A stretch of 64,000 nt of DNA from Streptomyces cyaneus (GTDB taxonomy: Bacteria; Actinomycetota; Actinomycetes; Streptomycetales; Streptomycetaceae): assembly GCF_004028635.1 (NCBI RefSeq), contig NZ_RQJW01000021.1, positions 1 to 64,000 of the forward strand, in the 5' to 3' direction. Below the pieces are notes generated by a model that had not been told where the DNA came from, searched no databases, and saw nothing but the letters and a program-made list of their open reading frames with translations. Position numbers and translations under genes: made by a program. This document shows positions 32,767 through 40,755 of this stretch, one piece after another (the first letter of the stretch is position 1; every line of letters starts with the position of its first letter).

Positions 32767-34092
32767 ATGAGCGGGGATGCACGGAAGACCGCGGAAGGGC
32801 TGACCTACCTTTCCGGTTTCGGCAACGAGCACAGCTCGGAGGCGGTGCCCGGCGCCCTTCCCGAGGGCCGCAACTCACCACAGCGCGCCCCGCTCGGCCT
32901 CTACGCCGAGCAGCTGAGCGGTTCGGCCTTCACCGAGCCGAGGGCCCACAACCGCCGCTCGTGGCTGTACCGCATCCGCCCGTCGGCCGCGCACCCGGCG
33001 TTCACCCGCACGGACAACGGCGCGATCCGTACGGCCCCCTTCACTCAGTCCGTGCCGGACCCGAACCGTCTGCGCTGGAACCCCCTGCCCGAGCCCGCAC
33101 CCGGCACCGACTTCCTGGCCGGCCTGTGGACCCTGGGCGGCAACGGCGACGCGACCCAGCGCACCGGCATGGCCGTGCACCTGTATCACGCCGACTCCTC
33201 CATGGACCGCGTCTTCAGCGACGCCGACGGCGAGCTGCTGATCGTGCCGGAGCTCGGCGGACTGCTGCTGCGCACGGAATTCGGGCTGCTGCATGTGGAG
33301 CCGGGACATGTGGCGCTGGTTCCACGTGGGGTGCGCTTCCGTGTGGAGCTGTTGGATGCCTCAGCGCGCGGTTATGTGTGCGAGAACTATGGGGCGCCCT
33401 TCCACCTCCCCGACCTCGGCCCGATCGGCGCCAACGGCCTGGCGAACGCCCGCGACTTCCAGGCGCCGGTCGCCGCTTACGAGGACACCGAGGGCCCGGT
33501 GGAGGTGGTGAACAAGTTCTGCGGCAACCTCTGGACGGCCACCTACGACCACTCCCCCCTCGACGTGGTCGCCTGGCACGGCAACCATGTGCCGTACGTC
33601 TATGACCTGCGCCGTTTCAATGTGATCGGCACCATCTCGTACGACCATCCCGACCCGTCGATCTTCACGGTGCTGACGTCCCCGTCGGACACCCCGGGCC
33701 TGGCCGGCGTCGACTTCGTGGTCTTCGCGCCGCGCTGGCTGGTGGGTGAGGACACCTTCCGGCCGCCGTACTTCCACCGGAACGTGATGAGCGAGTACAT
33801 GGGCCTCATCGAGGGCGCCTACGACGCGAAGACCGCCGGTCCTGGGGGCTTTGTGCCGGGCGGTGGTTCGCTGCACAACATGATGTCGGCGCACGGCCCG
33901 GACCAGGAGACGTTCGACAAGGCGAGCGCCGCCGAGCTGAAGCCGCAGAAGATCGATGACGGCCTTGCGTTCATGTTCGAGACCCGCTGGCCGGTGACGC
34001 TCACCCCGCAGGCGGCAGGCGCGGAGCACCTGCAACAGCGCTACGACGACGTCTGGCAGGGCCTGGAGCGCCACTTCCGCCCCTTGCAGTAG
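32767..34092 (+). CDS. hmgA: Homogentisate 1,2-dioxygenase
   Basis: A 441-residue non-haem iron dioxygenase that opens homogentisate to maleylacetoacetate in tyrosine/phenylalanine catabolism. The N-terminal LTYLSGFGNEHSSEA and the C-terminal metal site region YFHRNVMSEYMGLIEG, GGSLHNMMSAHGPD are unmistakable. AAGGGAG lies before the ATG. No maleylacetoacetate isomerase or fumarylacetoacetase gene is adjacent, so the pathway is dispersed, as is usual in Streptomyces. The gene is followed 27 bp later by a GntR regulator, which may be its controller. Confidence 0.97.
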   Translation: MSGDARKTAEGLTYLSGFGNEHSSEAVPGALPEGRNSPQRAPLGLYAEQLSGSAFTEPRAHNRRSWLYRIRPSAAHPAFTRTDNGAIRTAPFTQSVPDPNRLRWNPLPEPAPGTDFLAGLWTLGGNGDATQRTGMAVHLYHADSSMDRVFSDADGELLIVPELGGLLLRTEFGLLHVEPGHVALVPRGVRFRVELLDASARGYVCENYGAPFHLPDLGPIGANGLANARDFQAPVAAYEDTEGPVEVVNKFCGNLWTATYDHSPLDVVAWHGNHVPYVYDLRRFNVIGTISYDHPDPSIFTVLTSPSDTPGLAGVDFVVFAPRWLVGEDTFRPPYFHRNVMSEYMGLIEGAYDAKTAGPGGFVPGGGSLHNMMSAHGPDQETFDKASAAELKPQKIDDGLAFMFETRWPVTLTPQAAGAEHLQQRYDDVWQGLERHFRPLQ

Positions 34093-34119
34093 AGATCCCC
34101 GACCGGTACGGATGGGCCC

Positions 34120-34869
34120 GTGACCTCCTTCGCCCCGGACTCGATCGTCCTGAACCGCAAGCTGCCGCTCTGGTACCAGGTGTCGCAGTCGCTGCGCGCC
34201 TCGATACTGGGCCGCCGGCCCCAGGACCCGCTGCGGCTGCCCACCGAGGAGCAGTTGGCCGAGCACTACGGCGTGAGCGTGCTGACCATGCGGCAGGCGC
34301 TGAAGGAGCTGGAGGACGAGGGCCTGATCACCCGCCACCGCAGACGCGGCACCTTCATCGAGCCGGACGTCCGCCGGGGCACCCCCGTGCGGCTGCTCGG
34401 CTCGGTGGACGCGATCGTGGCCCAGCAGTCCGGCATGACGACCGAGCTGCTGGACCACGGCAAGGCGCCGGTGCCGGCCGAACTCGCCGAGCACTTCCCG
34501 GACGTCGACGAGGTGGCGACGTACCACCGCCTGCGCAGCGACGAGAAGACCGGCGAGCCGACCAACCACGCCCGCAACTACGTCCGTCCCGAACTGGCCG
34601 CGCGTATCGACCTGGACGACCTGGCGCGCTGGCCGATGACCAAGGTGCTGCGGGACGTCGTCGGAGCGGACATCAGCCGCATCACGGACACGGTGGAGGC
34701 ACGCCTCGCGGACCCGGAGACGGCGCGGTTGCTCCAAGTCCCGCTGCTGAGCCCGATCCTGCACTACACGGGCGTGACGTACGACACGGGCGGCCGGGTG
34801 CTGGACGCGGCGGTCATCCACTACCGGGGCGACCGCTTCTCCTTCACGGTGACCCTCGATGCCACCTGA
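34120..34869 (+). CDS. GntR family regulator, HutC subfamily
   Basis: A 249-residue regulator. The winged HTH (about residues 15-78, LRLPTEEQLAEHYGVSVLTMRQALKELEDEGL) is followed by a UTRA ligand-binding domain ending in VIHYRGDRFSFTVTL. HutC-type proteins sense small carboxylates or amino-acid derived molecules. It begins with GTG 27 bp after hmgA; TACGGA lies 7 nt before the GTG. Position suggests regulation of hmgA by a tyrosine catabolite, not proven. Confidence 0.93.
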   Translation: MTSFAPDSIVLNRKLPLWYQVSQSLRASILGRRPQDPLRLPTEEQLAEHYGVSVLTMRQALKELEDEGLITRHRRRGTFIEPDVRRGTPVRLLGSVDAIVAQQSGMTTELLDHGKAPVPAELAEHFPDVDEVATYHRLRSDEKTGEPTNHARNYVRPELAARIDLDDLARWPMTKVLRDVVGADISRITDTVEARLADPETARLLQVPLLSPILHYTGVTYDTGGRVLDAAVIHYRGDRFSFTVTLDAT

Positions 34870-34917
34870 CCCATGTGACCCCGATGCCTGTCGGCGACAC
34901 GTCGTACGATGCCCAGC

Positions 34918-36057
34918 GTGACGCACGACGACGCTCCGCTGCTGGCGGACCTCATGCCGTGGTCCGTCGCACCGCCGCGGCTCGGCCGGGGGTGGCCGAC
35001 GGGACCCGACGCGGCGTCCCTGAAGGCCCGCTGGGACGCCTTTGTGAAGGCCGAGGGCCCGGACCGGGAGGCCCTGCTGGAGCCGACGCGCTCGCGCACG
35101 CTGCACTCGGCGGTCGGACAGCTGCCGGGCCAGTCCACCGGCACGGAGAAGCTGGTCCGCGCGACGGGCCCGTGTGCCGAGCCGGTACGCGTGCTGCCCG
35201 CCCCGTTCGACGAGCAGTGGCTGATCCCCGACCACCGCCTGATCGACGCGGCCCGCCCCGAGCTGTGGCGGGTGGCGGACGAGCACCAGGTCTTCGTCCT
35301 GCAGACGCCCGACTCTCCCTTGCTGGCGACCTCGCTGCTCCCACTGCTCCGCCCGGGCCGCATCCACCCCCTCTACCGCCGCCCCGGCGGCGAGGAACCC
35401 AATCTGGCCCCGGGTCTGCTGAAGCACCTCACGTCCCGGCTCGGCCACTCCCCCGCCCCGGTCGACGCCCTGGCCTGGATCCTGGCGGCCGCCCGCCCCG
35501 ACCTCACCGTCCCGCTCACGGACGACCCCGAACTCTGGTCGCGCGGCGTCGAGTTGGGCCACCGCCTGCTGTGGCTCATGCGCCGCCACGGCGACCGCCC
35601 GAAGCTGCCCGGCGGCCGCCGCCCGTACGTGCGCGCCCCCCTCCCGGCCCGCCCGCTGACTCTCCACTACGACCGCGACGAGGAGGCCCTCCACCTCGAC
35701 GACGGCCGCATCTCCCCCGTGCCCCCTCAGGCCTGGGACTTCGAGGTGAGCGGGGTGCGGGTCCTTCAGGAGTGGTTCACGGCCCGCACCGCCGAGCCGG
35801 AACCCGGCACGCTGGCGGCGATCCGCCCGCCGACCTGGCCGCAGACCTGGACGTCGGAGCTCCTGGAGCTGATCACGATCCTGGCGCTGCTCGCCGAACT
35901 GGGTCCGCAGCGCGAGGAGTTGAAGGTGACGGCTCCGATCACGACGGCGGAGTTGAGGAAGGCGGGCGTGCTCCCGGTGCCGGAAGCGGCACGCCGCCCG
36001 GCATCGGTCCTGGACCACCACGAGGAAGGCCCGGAGGGTCAGTTCGCGTTGCTCTAG
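34918..36057 (+). CDS. Free-standing type ISP restriction/modification C-terminal-like domain
   Basis: A 379-residue soluble protein. AWDFEVSGVRVLQEWF in the C-terminal third and the Trp/Pro-rich segment WLIPDHRLIDAARPELW resemble the specificity/C-terminal domain of type ISP (single-protein) restriction enzymes. There is no helicase, nuclease or methyltransferase motif, so this is a domain alone; I infer it is not an active restriction enzyme. TACGAT lies exactly 7 nt before GTG 34918, supporting a leaderless start there; the ATG at 34909 overlaps that -10. Its last 4 bp overlap the convergent TetR gene. Confidence 0.75.
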   Translation: MTHDDAPLLADLMPWSVAPPRLGRGWPTGPDAASLKARWDAFVKAEGPDREALLEPTRSRTLHSAVGQLPGQSTGTEKLVRATGPCAEPVRVLPAPFDEQWLIPDHRLIDAARPELWRVADEHQVFVLQTPDSPLLATSLLPLLRPGRIHPLYRRPGGEEPNLAPGLLKHLTSRLGHSPAPVDALAWILAAARPDLTVPLTDDPELWSRGVELGHRLLWLMRRHGDRPKLPGGRRPYVRAPLPARPLTLHYDRDEEALHLDDGRISPVPPQAWDFEVSGVRVLQEWFTARTAEPEPGTLAAIRPPTWPQTWTSELLELITILALLAELGPQREELKVTAPITTAELRKAGVLPVPEAARRPASVLDHHEEGPEGQFALL

Positions 36058-36767
36058 TCCCTGGGCTCGAAGGCGTCCAGCATCCGGTTCAGCATCAACT
36101 CGAAGGCCCCCTCGAGATCGATCGGCCCCGGGTCCTCGGTGAACGCCGCGGCCAGCCTCGGATAGGCCCCCGTGGCCACCTGACTCCCGAAATAGGCGAT
36201 CCGGACCGCGTTCTCCTGCTCCTGCGACCACGGCAGCGACCGCGTCCGCTCGGCGCCGGCCAGTTCGGTGGCGACGTACGACGTCACACAGCCGTTCAGC
36301 ATCCCGACGAGCTGCATCTTCATGCCGTAGGGCGCCTGAAGCGGATCCAGGCAGGTCAGACAGTGCTCCAGGTAGCGCAGGGCGTTCGGGCTGAAGCCGT
36401 AGACCGGTGACATCAGCCGGGTCAGCCACGGGTGCCGGTGCATCAGCGCCCGGGTCTGCTGGGCGACGCGGCGCATGTCCGCCCGCCAGTCCCCGGCCGG
36501 CCCCCACAGCTCGTGCTCCGCGCTGACCGCGTCGACCATCAGCTCGTACAGGTCCTCCTTGCGGGGGACGTAGTTGTACAGCGACATCGTGCCGCACCCG
36601 AGCTCGCCGGCCACCCGCCGCATCGACACCGCGTCCAGCCCCTCGGCGTCGGCGATCCGCACCGCCGCCGCCGCGATGTCGGCACGGGTGTACGCCGGTC
36701 TCGGCCCCCGCCCGGTCCGCTCAGGCCGGGCCCAGATCACTCCGGGTTCAGCCGCCTTGCCCGCCAT
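36054..36767 (-). CDS. TetR family regulator of the adjacent ABC exporter
   Basis: A 237-residue TetR protein with HTH at about 27-72 (YTRADIAAAAVRIADAEGLDAVSMRRVAGELGCGTMSLYNYV) and the TetR_C_1 domain seen with drug exporters. It is divergent from the DrrAB-type ABC genes. Two palindromes, TACGTAC-N3-GTACGTA and TACGTAC-N3-GTACTTA, lie between and within the start of the ABC gene. The ligand is likely a hydrophobic drug or secondary metabolite. Confidence 0.93.
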   Translation of the reverse strand: MAGKAAEPGVIWARPERTGRGPRPAYTRADIAAAAVRIADAEGLDAVSMRRVAGELGCGTMSLYNYVPRKEDLYELMVDAVSAEHELWGPAGDWRADMRRVAQQTRALMHRHPWLTRLMSPVYGFSPNALRYLEHCLTCLDPLQAPYGMKMQLVGMLNGCVTSYVATELAGAERTRSLPWSQEQENAVRIAYFGSQVATGAYPRLAAAFTEDPGPIDLEGAFELMLNRMLDAFEPRD

Positions 36768-36795
36768 CGATCATCACCTCGACCACCATCCTAGT

Positions 36796-36812
36796 TACGT
36801 ACACCGTACGTA
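36796..36812. promoter_or_regulatory. Operator 1 of the TetR/ABC exporter
   Basis: TACGTAC-ACC-GTACGTA is a perfect 7-3-7 palindrome 19 bp upstream of the ABC start and 29 bp upstream of the TetR start. Confidence 0.85.
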
Positions 36813-36830
36813 GTGCGCTATGGTCGAGCC

Positions 36831-37811
36831 ATGACTTCTACGTACGCTGTACTTAGTGAAGGTCTGGAGAGGCGGTTCGGCGAGGTCCACGCCCTGCGTG
36901 GACTGGACCTCGCGGTCGCGGAGGGGACGATCTGCGGGGTCCTCGGGCCGAACGGCGCGGGCAAGACCACGGCCGTACGCCTGCTGACGACGCTGCTGCG
37001 GCCGGACGCGGGCTCGGCGCGCATAGCCGGGCACGACCTGGTGCGGGAGGCGGCGGCGGTACGGCGCCGGATCGGCGTCACCGGGCAGTACGCGTCGGTC
37101 GACGGGGACCTCACCGGCCGCCAGAACCTCCGGCTGTTCGCCCGGCTGCACCGGGTGCGCGGGCCGGCCGGGCGGGCCGACGAGCTCCTGGACCGCTTCG
37201 GGCTGGCCGAGGCGGCCGACCGGGCGGTGTCCACGTACTCCGGCGGGATGCGGCGCCGCCTGGACCTGGCGGCGAGTCTCGTGCGCCGCCCGGACGTCCT
37301 GTTCCTCGACGAGCCGACCACCGGGCTCGACCCCGCCAGCCGCAACCAGATCTGGGACGCGGTGCGCGAGCTGACCGCCGACGGCACGACCGTACTGCTG
37401 ACCACGCAGTACCTGGAGGAGGCCGACCGACTCGCCGACGACATCGCCCTCGTGGACCGCGGCCGGGTCGCGCACACGGGCTCACCGGCCCAGTTCAAGG
37501 CGCTGATCGGCGCGCATGTCGAAGTCGTCGTCACCGAGGCCGACGTGATGGTGAAGGCGGCGGCCGTACTGGATCAACTCACCGGCACCGAGCCGTCGTT
37601 CGACCACGACAGGCGCGCCGTCACCGCGGTGACCCGTGACAGCACGCTCACGCTCCCGCGTCTGGTGCGTGAACTCGACGCGGCGGGCGTGCCGTTGCTC
37701 GACGCGAGCCTCAAACCACCGACTCTCGACGATGTGTTCCTACGACTCACCCAGGAAGCCCAGGAAGCCCAGGAAGTCCAGGGGGCCCAGGAAGAGGAGC
37801 GTGCCGCATGA
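36831..37811 (+). CDS. DrrA-type ABC transporter ATP-binding protein
   Basis: A 326-residue ATPase of the daunorubicin-resistance exporter family. Walker A GPNGAGKTT, signature YSGGMRRRLDLAASL, Walker B VLFLDEPTTGLDP and the H-loop LTTQYLEEADRLAD are intact. The DrrA C-terminal extension (from about residue 225) follows, ending in five imperfect 9-bp repeats that encode Q-E-A units (37752-37796). ATG 36831 is used. It is coupled by ATGA to the permease gene. Expression is likely repressed by the divergent TetR. Confidence 0.95.
   Translation: MTSTYAVLSEGLERRFGEVHALRGLDLAVAEGTICGVLGPNGAGKTTAVRLLTTLLRPDAGSARIAGHDLVREAAAVRRRIGVTGQYASVDGDLTGRQNLRLFARLHRVRGPAGRADELLDRFGLAEAADRAVSTYSGGMRRRLDLAASLVRRPDVLFLDEPTTGLDPASRNQIWDAVRELTADGTTVLLTTQYLEEADRLADDIALVDRGRVAHTGSPAQFKALIGAHVEVVVTEADVMVKAAAVLDQLTGTEPSFDHDRRAVTAVTRDSTLTLPRLVRELDAAGVPLLDASLKPPTLDDVFLRLTQEAQEAQEVQGAQEEERAA
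36839..36855. promoter_or_regulatory. Operator 2, inside the 5' coding end of the ABC ATPase gene
   Basis: TACGTAC-GCT-GTACTTA matches operator 1 with one arm mismatch and is centred 43 bp from it (about four helical turns). It encodes residues 3-9 of the ATPase, so it is doubly constrained. Confidence 0.75.
37752..37796 (+). repeat. 9-bp tandem repeats at the 3' end of the DrrA-type gene
   Basis: Five units close to CAGGAAGCC (CAGGAAGCC, CAGGAAGCC, CAGGAAGTC, CAGGGGGCC, CAGGAAGAG) encode Q-E-A, Q-E-A, Q-E-V, Q-G-A, Q-E-E. In-frame repeats of this kind vary in number between strains by slippage. Confidence 0.7.
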
Positions 37812-38590
37812 GCACCCTGGCGTACGACGGCGGCGCGATGCTGGGCCGGCAGCTGCGGCGGATCCGGAACAACCCGGGGCTGCTGATCCTGACCCAGACC
37901 ATGCCGATCACCATGTTGCTGTTCTTCGGCTATGTCCTCGGCAGCGCGCTGGCGATGCCCGGCGCGCAGTACCGGTCCTTCCTGGTCCCCGGCCTGCTGG
38001 TGGCGACCGCGGCCAACGGGCTCATGACCGGCATGTTCCAGGCCGCCCAGGACACCCACCGCGGCGTGATGGACCGTTTCCGGACGCTGCCCATGAGCCG
38101 CGCCGCCGTGCCGCTGGGGCAGGCGGCCGCGGATCTGATCGTTACGGCCGCCGGGACCGTGCCGTTCCTGCTGGTCGGCCTCGCGGTGGGCTGGCGTGTC
38201 GAGGGGTCGGCGCTCGAAGCCGTAGGCGCGATCGGGCTGTTGCTGCTGTTCCGGTTCGCGATGGCGTGGGTCGGGATATTCCTGGGGCTGCTGACGCGCA
38301 ATGAGGAGGCCGCCGGTCAGCTGGGCGGGGCGACCTTCATCCTGCCGCTGCTGTCCAACGCATACATTCCGACCGACGGCCTGCCGGGCTGGCTGCGCAC
38401 GCTCGCCGAGTGGAACCCGATCAGCGCGGTCACCACGGCCCTGCGGGATCTCTTCGGCAATGCGCCCGTACCGGACGGTGCCGCTTGGCCGGTCGCCCAT
38501 CCCGTCGCCGGGTCGCTCGCCTGGTGCGCCGTGCTGATCGCGGTGTTCGCGCCGCTCGCCGTGCGCAGGTACGCACACGGCGAGCGGTGA
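37808..38590 (+). CDS. DrrB-type ABC transporter permease
   Basis: A 260-residue ABC-2 family permease with six hydrophobic helices. An N-terminal ILTQTMPITMLLFFGYVLGSAL and central LFRFAMAWVGIFLGLL, with the conserved EWNPISAVTTALRDLFG near the C terminus, match daunorubicin-type permeases. It starts in an ATGA overlap with the ATPase gene. The pair would form a homodimeric exporter driven by two ATPases. Confidence 0.94.
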   Translation: MSTLAYDGGAMLGRQLRRIRNNPGLLILTQTMPITMLLFFGYVLGSALAMPGAQYRSFLVPGLLVATAANGLMTGMFQAAQDTHRGVMDRFRTLPMSRAAVPLGQAAADLIVTAAGTVPFLLVGLAVGWRVEGSALEAVGAIGLLLLFRFAMAWVGIFLGLLTRNEEAAGQLGGATFILPLLSNAYIPTDGLPGWLRTLAEWNPISAVTTALRDLFGNAPVPDGAAWPVAHPVAGSLAWCAVLIAVFAPLAVRRYAHGER

Positions 38591-38770
38591 CGATGAAGCC
38601 GGAAGACTGAGTGGGGGGTTGGGGGGTTACACCCGCGCTCGGCCTGCCCGCCGGGGCGCCGCTGCGTGCCGTGGGGATGACGGACGGCGGCAACGCAGTA
38701 CAGCGTCGGGACGGCGTGGCATGTCGAGCGCGGGCCCTCGAAAACGTTCGGCCGGGAACGCCGGTGTGAC

Positions 38771-39040
38771 TCAGCGACCGCCGAACAGCGAACGGCGCAG
38801 CCGACGCAGCGGGGCGAAGAGCGAGACGCGGCGAACCCGCGCACCCTGGTCGCTACGCGCGGTCGTGGTGTCACGAGTGGTCAGTTCACGCATCAGCGAG
38901 GTCGCTTCGGCCGCCTCTGTCTGTGGCACGGCGGGACCCGCCAGCACCGAGAGATGGCGGTCGAGGCGCGAACTGGTCGCGCTGCTCCCGCAGGTGATCG
39001 CAGGGACCCTGGCCCTGCTGCGCACTGTTATCTGATCCAT
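38771..39040 (-). CDS. Small conserved hypothetical protein, 89 aa
   Basis: A small Arg-rich basic protein of unknown function beginning MDQITVRSRARVPAITCGSS and ending RRLRRSLFGGR. It has no signal peptide or membrane helix. GGGGAG precedes the ATG at 39040, and TAGGGT lies upstream on the same strand as a possible -10. I recall near-identical N termini in other Streptomyces proteins, which supports a real gene. It lies between the exporter and the anti-sigma gene, both of which have separate roles. Confidence 0.7.
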   Translation of the reverse strand: MDQITVRSRARVPAITCGSSATSSRLDRHLSVLAGPAVPQTEAAEATSLMRELTTRDTTTARSDQGARVRRVSLFAPLRRLRRSLFGGR

Positions 39041-39166
39041 GTCACTCCCCACCCGTACGAGTCCACCCGGCCCGGGCAGGTTAACCCTATCGCCCCGGTG
39101 GGGCACGCGTGTATCGCGGTCACAGGATTCACCTTCCCCGTAAGGGTGTTGACAACCCATCCCTGA

Positions 39167-39985
39167 TTACTCTCCGAATCCAACCGATTTCAGGGCGAGT
39201 TGGACAACCGGCTGGCTGGTGGGTTGCGGTGAGCCTCCGTCAGGCTCCACCGTCACAGCCAGTGACGTCGCGGACTTGTCGAGACCGGACGCGACCAAGG
39301 GCGTGTCGCCGTCGAAGAGCCCAAGGGAGCGCGGTTGCGCATCGGGGCGCATCTGCCAGAGCTGGTGCACCCGGCCGCTCGACAGCTCGCCATATCCGCT
39401 CAGAGTGACGACGGCACGCCCCTCCGATGCGGAGGCAACCACTCCGATTGTCCGCCCCTGCGCGTCCTCGCCGGCGACGGCTCGGGCGTCGGGCGCGGCC
39501 AGAACGTTAGCGATCTCACTTGCCCGCTCCCGCTGCGCGTCCAGCTGATCCTGCGTCTTGTCGGCCTGGACGGCGAAGAGCGAGGCGACGACGAGGGCCG
39601 CAGCGGCCGTGGCGGTGGCGAACGGCGCCAGCAAGGGGCGCGACCTGGCCGCACGGCTGCGTGGCGGCGGCTGGGTGCCCCACACATGCGGCGGCAGCTG
39701 AGGCGCACGCGCACGTGCCGACTCCCACCCGGCGGACTCCTGCGGAGTCGTGCGTACGGCGGCCAGGACCCGGTCGCGCATCGCGGCCGGCGCCGGGGCG
39801 GCCGTCGACCAGGCGAGGCGGACGGCGTCCTCGGACAGGGCCCGCACCTCGGCGGCGCAGCTGTCGCAGGTCTTGAGGTGCTTCTCGAAGCGCAGCCGTT
39901 CGGCGGGTTCCAGGGCGTCGAGGGCGTAGGGGGCGGCGAGGGAGTGCAGGTCCGCGCGCCGGAGCAGTCGGTCCATGAAGCTCAC
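39167..39985 (-). CDS. Anti-sigma factor, RskA family
   Basis: A 272-residue membrane anti-sigma factor. The cytoplasmic N terminus has the zinc anti-sigma motif H-X3-C-X2-C (HLKTCDSC) within EPAERLRFEKHLKTCDSCAAE. One transmembrane helix is at about 125-150 (PFATATAAAALVVASLFAV). The extracytoplasmic RskA domain (VVTLSGYGELSSGRVHQLWQM) ends the protein. GTG 39985 makes a GTGA overlap with the sigma gene; ATG 39976 is an alternative. It is expected to hold SigK inactive at the membrane and be cleaved on a signal. Confidence 0.93.
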   Translation of the reverse strand: MSFMDRLLRRADLHSLAAPYALDALEPAERLRFEKHLKTCDSCAAEVRALSEDAVRLAWSTAAPAPAAMRDRVLAAVRTTPQESAGWESARARAPQLPPHVWGTQPPPRSRAARSRPLLAPFATATAAAALVVASLFAVQADKTQDQLDAQRERASEIANVLAAPDARAVAGEDAQGRTIGVVASASEGRAVVTLSGYGELSSGRVHQLWQMRPDAQPRSLGLFDGDTPLVASGLDKSATSLAVTVEPDGGSPQPTSQPVVQLALKSVGFGE

Positions 39986-40584
39986 GCGACGCCTCCCAGG
40001 CACTTGCGCAGCTGGGTGAGTCCGTCGCGCATACGGGTCTTGACCGTGCCCAGCGGCAGGGAGAGCCGCTCGGCCACTTCACGGTAGGTGTAGCCGTCGT
40101 AGTAGGCGAGGGTGACGGACTGGCGTTGCAGGGCGGTGAGGCGGTCCAGGCAGCGGCGCACCCATTCGCGTTCGAGGCCGGCCTCGACCTCCTCGGCGAC
40201 CTGGTCGAAGGCCGGGTGGTTCGCGCGCAGTGCCTCGCGCTGCTCACGCTCGCCGGCCGCGCGGGCGCTGCGCACCCGGTCGACGGCGCGGCGGTGGGCG
40301 AGGGTGAGGACCCAGGACAGGGCACTGCCCCGGCCCGGGTCGAACTTCGTGGCGGACCGCCACAGTTCGAGCAGCACTTCCTGGGCCACCTCCTCGGACT
40401 GGGCGGGGTCGCGCACCACACGCCGCACGAGCCCGTACACCGGCCCGGAGACCAGCCCGTACAGCTCCTCGAACGCCTTCTGGTCACCGCCCGCCACGAG
40501 CACCAGCAGCTCGTCCGCCTCCAACTCGTCTCCCCCTCCAGCCAGACCGCAGCGCGGCCGTCTCGTCCCACGAGGCATTCGCAA
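39982..40584 (-). CDS. sigK: ECF RNA polymerase sigma factor, SigK type (ECF19)
   Basis: A roughly 200-residue ECF sigma. Region 2 (FEELYGLVSGPVYGLVRRVVRD...EVAQEVLLELWRSATKFDPGRG) and region 4 (LQRQSVTLAYYDGYTYREVAERLSLPLGTVKTRMRDGL) are complete. The 5' end is unusual: GGAGGT is directly followed by GGGTTCG and TTG, so TTG at 40584 has the ideal spacing, while GTG 40593 overlaps the ribosome site and ATG 40578 is 13 nt away. The overlap with the RskA-type gene is the canonical SigK/anti-SigK arrangement. Confidence 0.93.
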   Translation of the reverse strand: MRMPRGTRRPRCGLAGGGDELEADELLVLVAGGDQKAFEELYGLVSGPVYGLVRRVVRDPAQSEEVAQEVLLELWRSATKFDPGRGSALSWVLTLAHRRAVDRVRSARAAGEREQREALRANHPAFDQVAEEVEAGLEREWVRRCLDRLTALQRQSVTLAYYDGYTYREVAERLSLPLGTVKTRMRDGLTQLRKCLGGVA

Positions 40585-40690
40585 CGAACCCACCTCCGGA
40601 TGGGGTTACGGATCAGCGCGCCGAAAACGCGGGTCGCCCACAGATGAAACAACTTTTCAGTTCCGCCGTAAGAACGCTTGGGATTCGAAC

Positions 40691-40717
40691 CAATCCACCC
40701 TGACGACGGCTCCGAAT
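40691..40717 (+). promoter_or_regulatory. Possible SigK-type promoter of the DUF4331 gene
   Basis: CAATCC (40691-40696), 15 bp and CCGAAT (40712-40717) resemble the CCATCC/CCGAAT elements recalled for mycobacterial SigK promoters, although one base differs at -35 and the spacer is short. The predicted transcript would start about 30 nt before the DUF4331 ATG. Confidence 0.4.
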
Positions 40718-40730
40718 CGGGTTCGTCAGG
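40699..40730. promoter_or_regulatory. Inverted repeat upstream of the DUF4331 gene
   Basis: CCTGACGA (40699-40706) and TCGTCAGG (40723-40730) are perfect 8-bp arms separated by 16 bp, which encloses the CCGAAT element. It may be an operator or a leader hairpin. Confidence 0.5.
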
Positions 40731-40755
40731 CAAGTTGGCACTGAGGACGGACGGC

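Noticed and set aside
33361..36597. A 1078-codon open reading frame on the minus strand through hmgA, GntR and the ISP-like gene
   Set aside because: It is antisense to three well-supported genes. Long shadow frames are normal in very GC-rich DNA, and its predicted sequence is a low-complexity Arg/Val/Gly composition.
38591..38770. A possible small gene between the exporter and the 89-aa gene
   Set aside because: No reading frame has a ribosome site, a start and a typical composition; the stretch seems to be plain intergenic DNA.
40681..40700. tRNA T-arm-like word GGTTCGAATCC on the minus strand
   Set aside because: The flanks ATTGG and CCCAA do not form the T stem, and no acceptor stem or other arms fit. 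It is better explained as part of the DUF4331 promoter and inverted repeat.
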